From NCBI RefSeq assembly GCF_001693485.1, contig NZ_MAXC01000043.1, positions 434,001 through 498,000 of the forward strand: a stretch of DNA of 64,000 nucleotides. The letters are read 5' to 3'. Source of the DNA: Bradyrhizobium sp. LMTR 3 (lineage in GTDB: Bacteria; Pseudomonadota; Alphaproteobacteria; Rhizobiales; Xanthobacteraceae). The position numbers and the translations under genes were made by a program. The stretch's first letter is position 1. Each line of letters starts with the position of its first letter. The notes under the pieces are model-generated. The model was not told the DNA's origin and searched no databases. It was given only the letters and a program-made list of their open reading frames with translations. Shown one piece after another: positions 17,606 to 27,100 of this stretch.

Positions 17606-18166
17606 ATGACCACGCGCCTTGGCCGTCGGGCTTTCGCCCTTGCCATCCTTCTCACGACAGCGCCGGCGCTCGCCTCGCAAGAGCCCGACACCATCATTTT
17701 CGCGTTGATGTCCGGCAAGTGCAGCACGCTGAAGGTTGCCGGGCGGGACTTTGCCTGCCGGGCCGTGGCGTTCTTCCAGACCGAGGAAGGCCGCGCCAAT
17801 TTTACCGTGGCTCTCGACGATCCCAGCGACGGCAGTCACACCATCACGTTTTCCGGTGACAACGGCCGAAGGCCGGAGGCCAACCTGTACGAACTGCCGA
17901 TTGACCGGATGCTGCTGAAATCCAAGGACAGGCCAAAGGCCGACGGACTGCCGATACCATCGGTCGAATTGACGGCCGGCCTCTGCAAGCAGGTCGGAAA
18001 CTTCGTGACGCTCGAAGTCTCCAGCATTTCCTGCACCGCGAGCGACAAGAACGGCAAGACATACGAGCTGCAGTATCAGTCCGACGGCGCGCCGATGGCA
18101 GTGCGCCGCATCAAGCGGACGCGTATTGGCCGGCCCGCGGTGTCGCCGTTCGACGATGTAAAATGA
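17606..18166 (+). CDS. Hypothetical secreted protein
   Basis: Not recognised. A 186-aa protein with a clear signal peptide (basic MTTRLGRRAF, hydrophobic ALAILLTTAPALA). The mature part has five cysteines (GKCS, FACR, GLCK, ISCT and similar), which could form disulphides in the periplasm, and ends in a basic segment. The frame opens further upstream at 17588, but ATG 17606 gives the best signal peptide. It stands alone between the regulator and a pair of small genes on the other strand. Confidence 0.65.
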   Translation: MTTRLGRRAFALAILLTTAPALASQEPDTIIFALMSGKCSTLKVAGRDFACRAVAFFQTEEGRANFTVALDDPSDGSHTITFSGDNGRRPEANLYELPIDRMLLKSKDRPKADGLPIPSVELTAGLCKQVGNFVTLEVSSISCTASDKNGKTYELQYQSDGAPMAVRRIKRTRIGRPAVSPFDDVK

Positions 18167-18233
18167 AGGGCCGCCGGCGGAAAGCCGATGGCGGCTAGTG
18201 TCGATCCACGCATGGCTCGCGACTACGCGGACT

Positions 18234-18503
18234 TTACCGTGACCCGCTTCGCTCGCGCCCGCTCCGTGTCGGCAGAATGGCGGCTGCGATATCAAACGCG
18301 ACCGCCCATCTCGGCTTTTCTTCCTCCGCGCCGGGCACGTTGATCTGAACGCCGCCGCCGTCGCTGACGGTATAGGAGGCGGCCAGCACGGCGGCCTCGA
18401 GGGCGGCACCCCGCGAATCGTAGACGCCGCCGATCTTGACGTTGTCGGCAAACACCGACCAGCCCAGCGGCGCCTTCACGACTTCGAACACTGATCGCTC
18501 CAT
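18234..18503 (-). CDS. Small hypothetical protein
   Basis: Not recognised with certainty. An 89-aa soluble protein starting MERSVFEVVKAPLGWSVFAD, with a predicted short beta-rich fold resembling small DUF2188-like proteins (aromatic and Gly-rich strands, then an Ala-rich helix). It follows a 65-aa gene on the same strand with little space, so the two probably share a transcript. ATG 18524 would add 7 residues. Confidence 0.55.
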   Translation of the reverse strand: MERSVFEVVKAPLGWSVFADNVKIGGVYDSRGAALEAAVLAASYTVSDGGGVQINVPGAEEEKPRWAVAFDIAAAILPTRSGRERSGSR

Positions 18504-18520
18504 GAGGTCTCCTATACGCG

Positions 18521-18718
18521 TCACCTGTATCGCTTCCGCCCCTCGCCGACGCGACGAATCCTGGCGAAGGAAGCGTGACGCCGGGACGCCGGCTTGTCGC
18601 CGATAGCCTTCGCTCGCTCCTCGAAGGCCCGCAAGCCCGTCAACGAATTCGCCGCCGGAGCCAGCGCGATTTCCTTCCGCACGGCATCGACAATTCGATC
18701 GAACTCAACTTCGCTCAT
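18521..18718 (-). CDS. Small hypothetical helical protein
   Basis: A 65-aa protein (starts MSEVEFDRIVDAVRKEIALA), strongly helical, with a basic C-terminus rich in Arg. The start at 18718 is favoured because residues upstream in the open frame have no protein-like character. It sits immediately upstream of another small gene on the same strand, so a bicistronic unit is likely. No family recognised. Confidence 0.5.
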   Translation of the reverse strand: MSEVEFDRIVDAVRKEIALAPAANSLTGLRAFEERAKAIGDKPASRRHASFARIRRVGEGRKRYR

Positions 18719-18970
18719 CGCACGCTCCATTGCGCCGGGCCGGCATTCAGCCGCCAGGACGATAAGAGGGACCGCGCTGACCACAGATCGCCATGCAAGT
18801 TTGTTGTTAGAAGGCTCGCCCGCGGTCGCTTCGATGGCAAAAAGGGGTCGAAATCGGGAAGCGGCCGCCTCCCGCCATGCGAAAACGGGGGGCTGATGCC
18901 CCGCCCGGGGCCCCCTTGGCCCAACTTGCCCCATGCGTGCTAGATTCGGCCACGAATCAGGAGGGTTTGC

Positions 18971-19276
18971 ATGCCGGTAGATAGTGACAGCGCCATTGCG
19001 TGGCACCGCGCCCAGCTCAAGAAGCTTCGCGAGACCTTGAGGGGCATCGAGACCGCCAGATTCACGGTGGGCGAGTCCGCACAATCGAGCAGGACTGGCA
19101 AGACCCAGAAGACCATTGCCGAACTCGAGCAGAAAATCCGGCAGTCGCAGCACATCATCGCCGCCTATGAGCGGCAGACCCGGCGGCCGCTGGCGACCGA
19201 CCAGCGAAGCCTCGCCAGCGTGAGCTGGAGCGCCTGGAACGCCCAGACTGCGGCAGCAATTCGCGGTAGGCGCTGA
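18971..19276 (+). CDS. Small hypothetical coiled-coil protein
   Basis: A 101-aa protein with a good ribosome binding site (AGGAGG) 7 bp before its ATG. Heptad-like helices around residues 10-30 and 45-70 (AELEQKIRQSQHIIAAYERQ) suggest a coiled coil. The C-terminus is basic. No catalytic motif or known family was recognised. It is divergent from the two small genes to its left and convergent with the HtrA-like protease. Confidence 0.62.
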   Translation: MPVDSDSAIAWHRAQLKKLRETLRGIETARFTVGESAQSSRTGKTQKTIAELEQKIRQSQHIIAAYERQTRRPLATDQRSLASVSWSAWNAQTAAAIRGRR

Positions 19277-19430
19277 AAGGGAGTGGGGGCGGCCGCGGAT
19301 CCTGCGCCTAGTCCGATTTCCCGGATCGTCATATCGGCGTAGCCAAGATCTACGTTCGGTTCGGGGCCGAACGCCGTCAGGCGTCCAACCGCAATACTCC
19401 AACGACTGGCGGACAAAAGCGGCGCGGCAT

Positions 19431-20747
19431 CTAATTCTTCGCCGCCTCTTTCGCCTTCGACTTGGCCTTGCAGGAAATCAGAAACGTAAACCCTCGCGCA
19501 TTGCGGGCGATTTCGGCCGTCTTCAACTCGATCTTGGCGTCCGAGATCTGATACGGCACCACGCTGTTATCGAGAAAATCCCGCAAGGCTCCCGTCTTGA
19601 TGGCGAAATTGATGTTCTCGGGAATGTTGCCCGTGGCCCTCGCGAACTTGATGGCATTCAATTTTGCCGCGACGACGCCGACCACGTCTCCGCTTGCGGC
19701 CAATAGCGGCCCGCCGCTATTGCCGGGTTGAACGGCCGCACTGATCTGCAGGAAGCGCGTATCGTTCAGGATGCCGCTGAGCGAGCTCACGATCCCGGTC
19801 GTCACCGTGAAATCCGACGTCAGCAATCCATGAAAGGGATAGCCGATCGCGACCACGCTATCGCCGGACTGGATCGCCTTGTCCCTGATTTTGGCGACGT
19901 CCTTGAACGAGCCCGTCACCTGCAGCAGCGCCAGATCATTGGTTTCGTCGCTCGACACCAGGCGCAATTTGGCGGGCGCCTCCCCGGACAGATTGCCCAA
20001 AATGTCGCCGACGCATCCGTGCACGACATGCGCATTGGTCACGAGATGTCCGTTCGTGCTCACCAGAAAGCCGGTGCCGGTCTGGTCAAACAGCCTGTCG
20101 GGCTTGGCGGGGCCAGCATCCAGCGCCGCCGCTGCGGCGACCGGCCTGGCGGCTGGCAGGAGCGAGAAATCGCCGGCACTGGCCAATCCCGATTGCCTGA
20201 TCCTGGCGACGCAATTCGCCAATACCGGCAATAGCTGGCCGGTCTGGTCGAGGTTGAACTGGAAGAGCTGTCCCTGCGTATAGGCAGTCATGGTCTTGGC
20301 CCGCCGAAACTGACTGATCAGCGCGGAGTTGTTCGGCATCGGCACGCGAACCAGCTTGTCGGCAACCGGGACGCCATGAACGTTGAACGGTTGCTGACCA
20401 TCGAATGTCAGGGTCAGCGGAAAGGCTTCCCCGGTCCTCAGTCTCCATTGTTCGTGCATGAAGCCGAGGCTCCATCCGCCATTGCCGTCGATCATCACGA
20501 CAAAATAGACGCCGCTGGCGTATTGGGCGCCTGCTGCACAATGCGAGAACGATCCGGTCTGATCGTGGGTGTAGGCCCCGCCCTTCCAGTTGCCGACGCT
20601 GATCGAGCCGTAGGGCCCGCGCGCCTCCGCGTTCGAATTGGCAAGAATCGACCACAACAAAGCGGCAACCGCAGCAGTACGGCAGCCATAGGCGCATTTC
20701 CCCACATTCCCAGGGCGAGCATATTTTGCTTTGCAACCAGTGTCCAT
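19431..20747 (-). CDS. HtrA-like trypsin-fold serine protease, secreted
   Basis: A 438-aa protein. A signal-like hydrophobic region (TAAVAALLWSILANSNAEA) is followed by a roughly 170-residue N-terminal domain of unknown type, then an S1C protease domain. Triad residues are in TNAHVV (His), NDLALL (Asp) and GNSGGP (Ser). No PDZ domain follows, so this is a protease plus a short tail with a CKAK motif, unlike canonical DegP. The N-terminal half (GSISVGNWKGGAYTHDQTG onwards) resembles proteins that report or bind an unknown ligand. It stands alone, and its stop is convergent with the coiled-coil gene. Confidence 0.8.
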   Translation of the reverse strand: MDTGCKAKYARPGNVGKCAYGCRTAAVAALLWSILANSNAEARGPYGSISVGNWKGGAYTHDQTGSFSHCAAGAQYASGVYFVVMIDGNGGWSLGFMHEQWRLRTGEAFPLTLTFDGQQPFNVHGVPVADKLVRVPMPNNSALISQFRRAKTMTAYTQGQLFQFNLDQTGQLLPVLANCVARIRQSGLASAGDFSLLPAARPVAAAAALDAGPAKPDRLFDQTGTGFLVSTNGHLVTNAHVVHGCVGDILGNLSGEAPAKLRLVSSDETNDLALLQVTGSFKDVAKIRDKAIQSGDSVVAIGYPFHGLLTSDFTVTTGIVSSLSGILNDTRFLQISAAVQPGNSGGPLLAASGDVVGVVAAKLNAIKFARATGNIPENINFAIKTGALRDFLDNSVVPYQISDAKIELKTAEIARNARGFTFLISCKAKSKAKEAAKN

Positions 20748-21140
20748 TTGGACTGGCGCAGGGGACCAAAATTTCCTCTCAGGGAGCGGATTGCCCCGCT
20801 CTTTCCCGTGCTGCTGATGGTGCTTCTGCTTCGTCCCAGGAGTTTCGACCGCCCCGGTGCCGGCGGGATAGCGGCAGGCCCAGGCTTTTTAGTATCGTTC
20901 GGCGCCGCCGCACGGGAAACGAGCGGTGCCGACGCCCGTGGGAACGACTGTAGGTCCCAAGGGGCTACGACCATTTTCCCCCGGCCGGCCGCTCATTTTG
21001 ATGGATCGCGCCTGGCATCTTGCATACGGTGCGGGCTCGTTGCCCTGGCCGTTTCCGGAATAAAGCCGGAATCAGGGAAGTAAAAAGACGATGCGCCGCC
21101 GAGGGCGGATGCCAATTTGCAATACCCGGAGGAGAATGCC
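20748..21140. other. Intergenic region between divergent genes, no gene seen
   Basis: About 390 bp between the HtrA-like gene and the Bug-type binding protein. I see no protein-like reading frame, RNA gene or strong dyad. It should hold promoters for both neighbours. A Shine-Dalgarno GGAGGAG lies at 21128-21134, just before the GTG start at 21141. Confidence 0.5.
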
Positions 21141-22121
21141 GTGAAGTCAAGAGTTGTCCGGTACGCCCTGTTTACAGTTCTGGCGGCGGTATCCGCCGTG
21201 GCCGGTCAGGCCCAAGCCCAGTCGTGGCCCGAGAAGCCGATCACCTTCATCGTGCCGTTCGCGGCTGGCGGCGGCACCGACGCCTTTGCCCGCCCGCTGG
21301 CTGCGCAGCTCGACGCCCAGTTGGGCAAGCGCGTGCTGATCGAAAACCGCGCCGGCGCGGGCGGCACCGTTGGCGCATCGCTGGCGTCAAAGGCCGCTCC
21401 GGATGGCTACACCTTTTTCATGGGCGCGGCGCATCACGCCATTGCACCGTCGCTCTATCCCAACCTCGACTACAATTTCGAGAAGGACTTCATCGCCGTG
21501 GCCCTGGTCGCGCGGCCGCCGCAGGTGGTGGTCGTCAATCCGGACAAGGTCGCCGCCAAAACGCTGGCCGAGTTCATCGCCTACGCCAAAGCCAATCCGG
21601 GCAAATTGAACTATGGCTCCGCAGGCGCCGGCACCACGCATCATCTCGCGGGCGAACTGTTCAAGATTCTGACCAAGACCAACCTTCAGCACGTCCCCTA
21701 TCGCGGGGCGGGCCCCGCGATGCAGGATCTCATCGCCGGCCACGTGCCCGTTGTCTTCGACGGGCTCGGCTCGTCGGCCGCCCCCATCAGGGCCGGACAG
21801 TTGCGGGCACTGGCCGTCGCTGCACCGAAACGCGTGCCCGCGTTCCCCGACCTTCCGACCGCCGCGGAAGCAGGCCTTCCCGGCTATGAAGTGTCGACCT
21901 GGTACGGCCTGTTCGCACCGAAGAACACGCCGCCGGCGATCGTCGAGCAGATGGCCAAGGAGTTGCAGAAGGCCATGCAGACGTCGGCCATCAAGGAAGC
22001 CTGGGAGCGCAACGGCTCCGATGTTCCTGATGTCGCCGGTCCTGCGTTCGCGAAAATGGTGTCGTCGGAAGTCGAGCGCTGGCGCAAGGTCGCGACCGAA
22101 GCGAACGTGAAGCTGGACTGA
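21141..22121 (+). CDS. Tripartite tricarboxylate transporter substrate-binding protein (Bug family)
   Basis: Periplasmic solute-binding protein of 326 aa with a signal peptide ending AQAQ. Family motifs are present: WPEKPITFIVPFAAGGGTD, the NRAGAGGT loop, and YRGAGPAMQDLIAGHV. Bug proteins bind carboxylates, often aromatic or C4, for TctAB permeases. No tctA or tctB genes are nearby, which is common for this expanded family, so it may serve a permease elsewhere or act in sensing. GTG 21141 is chosen because a strong ribosome binding site sits 7 bp upstream; the frame also opens at 21117. Confidence 0.87.
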   Translation: MKSRVVRYALFTVLAAVSAVAGQAQAQSWPEKPITFIVPFAAGGGTDAFARPLAAQLDAQLGKRVLIENRAGAGGTVGASLASKAAPDGYTFFMGAAHHAIAPSLYPNLDYNFEKDFIAVALVARPPQVVVVNPDKVAAKTLAEFIAYAKANPGKLNYGSAGAGTTHHLAGELFKILTKTNLQHVPYRGAGPAMQDLIAGHVPVVFDGLGSSAAPIRAGQLRALAVAAPKRVPAFPDLPTAAEAGLPGYEVSTWYGLFAPKNTPPAIVEQMAKELQKAMQTSAIKEAWERNGSDVPDVAGPAFAKMVSSEVERWRKVATEANVKLD

Positions 22122-22212
22122 GCCAGCAGCGCTGGGCGCGGCACCCGCATTTTTCATGGCGGGCTTGCCGCGCCGGCGAAAGCGAAGGCTACTGGCGGCC
22201 CAAGCCCGCTGA

Positions 22213-23082
22213 TCAGTTGCTGCCGCGCACGCCATAGCGCATGAAGTCGTCATCGATTCCGGCCCGTAGCGTCTTTGCTGCGGAAATATCGGCGTCGCCG
22301 CCAGCCTTATCGCCGCTCTTGAGCCTGGCAAGCCCCCGCCCATAGAACGCACTCGCCAGCTTGGAATCGAAGCGTAGCGCGGCATTGAAATCATCTATTG
22401 CCGCGGCAGCTTCTCCCATCTTCAAGTGAATCAGTCCGCGCGAGTCATATGTGGCGGCATCGTTCGGCCATGACTGAAGCACCTTGTTGCAGTCCTCGAG
22501 CGCCGCCTGCAACGAGCCGAGGATGGCGCGGGTCCAGCAGCGTCCGCTCCACGCGGCTTCCAGATTGGGCTCAAGACGAATTGCCTCGTCGTAGTCTCGT
22601 GCCGCGCGATCGTACTCGTGCTTTTTCAGGAGGACCCCGGCCCGGTTGACGAAAGCTCTGGCGTGATTCGGGTTGAGCTTGATCGCTTCGTCGAGAGATT
22701 TGAGGGCGAGGTCGTATTCGCCCTTCCTCAAGTAAGCTGCGCCGCGGTTGTTGAAGGGTTTTGCATAAGTCGGATCAAGCTTGATCGATTGATCGAAATC
22801 CGGCAGAGCGCGGTCAATGTCTCCGGCTGCCGTATGGGCATTGCCACGATTGTTATAGGCAATCGCAAGCGCCCTCGTCGTACCCTGACCGGAGTCGATG
22901 AATGCCGTGCAACCATTGATTCGGACTGCAAAAGACGTGCGATCCGACCCGTTGCACAACGCAATATTCTCCAGATAGTCGCCCTTCTTGGGATTCTGCG
23001 CGGCAGCCAGGGAACCGAGCAGCAGCAAGGCAAAAGCAGGCGCAAGGCCCTGAATGACGCGCCCGCTCGCACTGCATTTCAT
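22213..23082 (-). CDS. Secreted tetratricopeptide-repeat protein
   Basis: A 289-aa protein with a signal peptide (GLAPAFALLLLGSLAAAQ) and at least four consecutive TPR units from about residue 70 (AYNNRGNAHTAAGDIDRALPDF and so on), each with the usual Ala, Gly and Tyr positions. It is a periplasmic scaffold or adaptor. It is downstream of the FecR gene on the same strand (97 bp apart) and may share its transcript; the pair is divergent from a giant VCBS/RTX protein. ATG 23082 chosen for the signal peptide; the frame extends to 23166. Confidence 0.78.
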   Translation of the reverse strand: MKCSASGRVIQGLAPAFALLLLGSLAAAQNPKKGDYLENIALCNGSDRTSFAVRINGCTAFIDSGQGTTRALAIAYNNRGNAHTAAGDIDRALPDFDQSIKLDPTYAKPFNNRGAAYLRKGEYDLALKSLDEAIKLNPNHARAFVNRAGVLLKKHEYDRAARDYDEAIRLEPNLEAAWSGRCWTRAILGSLQAALEDCNKVLQSWPNDAATYDSRGLIHLKMGEAAAAIDDFNAALRFDSKLASAFYGRGLARLKSGDKAGGDADISAAKTLRAGIDDDFMRYGVRGSN

Positions 23083-23179
23083 ATCAGGCTCTCCGATCCT
23101 GGCACTCGCGCTTAGGCGGCCGTCGATTTGAACTCCCGAGACCTCGTTCGCTGACGGGTCTCTCACAACGCGAATGGGC

Positions 23180-23827
23180 CTAGCATCCCCGACAGATGTT
23201 CAGATTTGATTTTGGATAGGGCTTTTGGTCCGGTTGCTGTGCCGCCGGTGCGCCCGGCTTTCGCGTGCCCCCGCTTTTGCCTTCTTCAATGAGAGTGGAA
23301 AATCTGACTGTCCCGTCATCCGAAATTTCGATGCGGGGCGTGGTGCCTCGAACGCCCATGGTCGCGACCGGCGTGTCGACTTTCATATCGCCGGTCTTCG
23401 CGACTTTGCCCGCGACAAAGGTGAAGGTTCCCTTGGTTAGGCTGAACAAGGTCGAGTTGGATCGACTATTTGGATCGTACACGAACTCGTTCAAGGCCAT
23501 GCGCGCGTTGTTCGACAGGTTGAAGGACGTGCCGTCGGTGAAATTGATTCCGACCCGGCCGTCGGCGCCGGTTGCAACGACATCGCCCTGATAGACGAGA
23601 TCACCTACCTTCGCCTGACCAGCTTGATCTGTGGTGCTCGCCTGAATGACCACCGCACCCGCACGTTCAATGGTGACCGAACCCGTGGCGACAACAACTT
23701 TTCCGATTGGTTTTGACGCGAGATCCTGAACGGCGGGCCTGACTTGCGCGTGAGCCGGCGCGACAAACAGCCCGGCTGTCGCCAGCACGAAGCCTGTCAT
23801 CAATGCGGCAATCGCATGCGTGCACAT
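23180..23827 (-). CDS. FecR domain protein
   Basis: A 215-aa secreted protein: signal peptide ending APAHA, then a FecR-like domain (about 40-170: GKVVVATGSVTIER, then LVYQGDVVATGADGRVGINF and NLSNNARMALNEFVYDP) and a Pro/Gln-rich tail ending in NICRGC. Stand-alone periplasmic FecR-domain proteins of this kind are not sigma regulators; they often accompany large surface proteins. Here the next gene on the other strand encodes one. ATG 23827 chosen for the signal peptide, with GGGGG-type ribosome binding site just upstream. Confidence 0.8.
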   Translation of the reverse strand: MCTHAIAALMTGFVLATAGLFVAPAHAQVRPAVQDLASKPIGKVVVATGSVTIERAGAVVIQASTTDQAGQAKVGDLVYQGDVVATGADGRVGINFTDGTSFNLSNNARMALNEFVYDPNSRSNSTLFSLTKGTFTFVAGKVAKTGDMKVDTPVATMGVRGTTPRIEISDDGTVRFSTLIEEGKSGGTRKPGAPAAQQPDQKPYPKSNLNICRGC

Positions 23828-23941
23828 GATCCCCCCTTTCCTGAGAAGACCTTGTCCGGGAGACCGCGCGCGGGCTGTGTGAACCGGCGGCCGAGGCAAC
23901 ATTAAACCGGATGTGGGAGGAAGGCATCATCTGCCGCGCCC

Positions 23942-23967
23942 GCTCAAAAGGATTAATCCTTTTGAGC
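23942..23967. promoter_or_regulatory. Perfect 26-bp palindrome between FecR and VCBS genes
   Basis: The half-site GCTCAAAAGGATT is followed without spacer by its exact reverse complement. It sits 115 bp upstream of the FecR start and 158 bp upstream of the VCBS protein start in the divergent region. A perfect palindrome this long suggests a dimeric regulator's operator controlling both units; a T-tract that would make it a terminator is lacking. Confidence 0.55.
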
Positions 23968-24124
23968 CTAGAGCCTAACGCCCCTGGATTGGGCTAACCT
24001 CAGTCACGACATTTCGGCGGCCAGCCCCCGGGGCTGGCCGCAGCAGGATATTTTTGACCTTGGGCTGGACATAACCAGACCCCACGAAATCGCATGAGGC
24101 AAGTGGCAAACGGGGGTTGGAGCC

Positions 24125-27100
24125 ATGCTCGTTGGGTCTCACACCGAGACTGGGGGCGAAGGTAAGACCGCTGCGGCCGGCAACGTTCAGACCGCGGCGG
24201 CTTCCGGCCCCCTCAGCCATGTGACCCGCACCGCCGCTCAAGTCGCGGTCAGCGATCCGCAAAGTCGGGCTCATGCCGGCAGGTTCGGCATGCTGTGGCT
24301 CACGGCACTGACCTTCTCGCTTGTGAAGGAGGCCCGGGCCGCCGATCCTGATGTCACGTTCCTGGACGACGGCAACATCACATACAAGGACCTCGAGCAC
24401 GGCTCGTTCGAGCTGGTCACCAAGGATGTGATCCCTCGGCATATCCTCGTCGAGGATCCCGGACAGACCATCATCCTGCGTTCGCAGGGGTCCACGATCA
24501 GCGTCAGTCAGAGCACGAACTCCGCTGCGCGAATGGCCGAGCTGCAGGCGGCACAGCAGGAGGCGCTCGCCATCTACGAGAAGGGACTGGGGTCGACGGG
24601 ATCGAGCACGCCTCCTCCCCTCGAGCGGCTACCGGTGCAACCGATCAATTTCATTCAGATCGATGATTCTTCCCCGCCGCAGGATTTGCCTGCTTTGCCC
24701 GCGGTGATCCTCGCATCGGCCCCGGAGATGATTATTGGACAACTGCCGCCTCCGCAGCCGACACCACCGACGCTGAATGCGGTGGTCGGGCCGACCGAAA
24801 TCGACACCACGGTCTTTGACGTCTTCACTGCGACAAGCGGCACTTTCCTTGCCAGCAGTCCCAACGCCGACGCTACGCTGACCTTCGGCATCAGCGGGGG
24901 AACACCCGGCAGCACCGTAATCGACGGGGTGACGTACGATGTATCGAACGATGGTCCCTACGGCACGCTTTACGTCGACAGCACGACCGGCGCCTATACG
25001 TTCGTTCCGGACAATGACGCGATCAATGCGCTTACTGAGCCCACGACCACGGACTTCACGATCACCGTTTCCGACGGGACGCTCTCGGCCAATCAAACCT
25101 TCACGATTGCCATCAACGGCGCCAACGACGCGGCGGTCATCTCCGGCGCAACCGACGGCACGGTGATCGAGGCCAGCGGCCCCGCCAACACTGCGCCCGG
25201 CACGCCGAGCGCTACCGGCACGCTCACCAGCGCCGACGTCGACAATGCGCCCGATACTTTCACCGCGGTTAGCACTCCGACCGCGAGCACGCGCGGCTTC
25301 GGTACCTTCACGATGACGACGGCTGGCGTGTGGGCCTATTCCATCGACCAGGCCAACAGCACGGTGCAGGCGCTCAATGTAGGCGACACGCTGACCGACA
25401 CGTTCACAGTTACCACCATCGACGGCACCGCGCAGGTGGTCACGATCACCATCAACGGCGCCAACGACGCGGCAGTCGTTTCCGGCACTACGGCCGGCTC
25501 CGTGATCGAGGACAGTGGCACCAAATGCGATGAGCCTACGGCGACCGGCACGCTCACCGCTACCGACGTCGACAACGCGCCCGGTTTCACGGCGGTCAAC
25601 TGCCCGACGGCCAGCGATGCCGGCTTCGGCACCTTCACGATGACGGCGGACGGCGTGTGGACGTATGAGCTCGATGACAGCAACTGCGCGGTGCAGGCGC
25701 TCGACGAAGGCGACACGCTGACCGACACCTTTACGGTGACCACCATCGACGGCACGGAACAAGTGATAACGGTCACGATCCACGGCGCCAGCGATGCCGA
25801 CCCCAATGATTTCGACTACCTCGCTACGGGGAAGGCCGTGATCTGCGATCCGCCCTATGTTTACGGGACCCCCAGAGGCGACAGCATCGCGGGCGGCGGT
25901 CACCATGGTCAGATCATCTATGGGGGCGCCGGCGATGATACCATCAACGGCACCGGCAAATCCGACCTCATCTACGCCGGCTCGGGTGATGATACGGTCA
26001 AGGGCAACGATGGGGACGACAGGATCTACGGAGGCTCGGGAAGCGACACGATCAACGCCAACAACGGCTGCGATACCATCATCGGCGGATATGGCGCGGA
26101 CAAACTCACAGGCGGCAATGGTGAGGATCGTTTCATTTATTTGTCCGCAGCGGATTCCCGCGCAGGCCGGTTCGACGTTATCACCGATTTCAGATCCGGG
26201 TCTGACAGGATCGATCTAACGGCTCTCGGAGCACTTGGCTTTCTGGCGCTGACGTCCTCAAGCACATCCGTACCGGCGCATACGATCGCCTGGTTCTACG
26301 ATAGCGCGACGAATCAGACCATTCTGTACGTCAATCCGACCAATCAGACCCTTGATATCGGCAATTCCTCTCTGCTGGAAATTCACCTGGAGGGATTTGT
26401 AACTGTTCAGGCGTCGGATTTCATCCCGGAGCCGACGGAGGCGCCAGTCGTGATCGCCACCGAGGCTATCAGTCCCGAACTGGTTTCGACGGCGGAAGCC
26501 GACGCGGCTGCCACGACCCTCGCCGCCGATGCTTCACCTGACGGGGCCGATGGCGACGGCGCGCAGAACAGCATCGAAGGCTGGACGTTGCGAATGGGCG
26601 GGAGTGGCGACAGCTTCGACTTTTCCCGCTTTGACGAATCGGCGGCGCAAACGGCAAGCCCCAGTGGCGATGAAGCGATCGCCCTGACAAGCGGGCCATC
26701 GATCGAACCCCAGCAGGTTCATGTTAAAGCATCAGCGGACCATGGCTTCACGCTAGATCAGACCGAGGCGATCGATACCAGCGTGCACAGTACGTGCGTC
26801 GTACTGAACGACAATAGCGACGCCTCGCAGCGGATCGACTACCACAAAACGTCGAAAGGCGAGCACTACTTCGCATCACCGCACAACGATTGGTCTTTCA
26901 ATACTAGAGGCCACTTCAGCGTCCAGTGGAGCAGCGAAGATCACGGACGGCGGGACGACCACACGAAGGACGCCTGGAATGCTGACGATGCTCACGTGTG
27001 GAAGGGCGGTGGACAGGGGCACCATTCGAATTCAGGCAAGCATGATACTGCGTCCAAGTATGGAGCCTCTGACGTTGAGCCGCCAACTGATTATGTAGCA

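Noticed and set aside
24629..25906. A 425-codon minus-strand frame within the VCBS gene
   Set aside because: It mirrors the VCBS repeats in antisense and has no recognisable protein pattern.
25880..26140. Short tandem repeats suggesting CRISPR
   Set aside because: They encode RTX nonapeptides in frame with the large protein and have no spacer structure.
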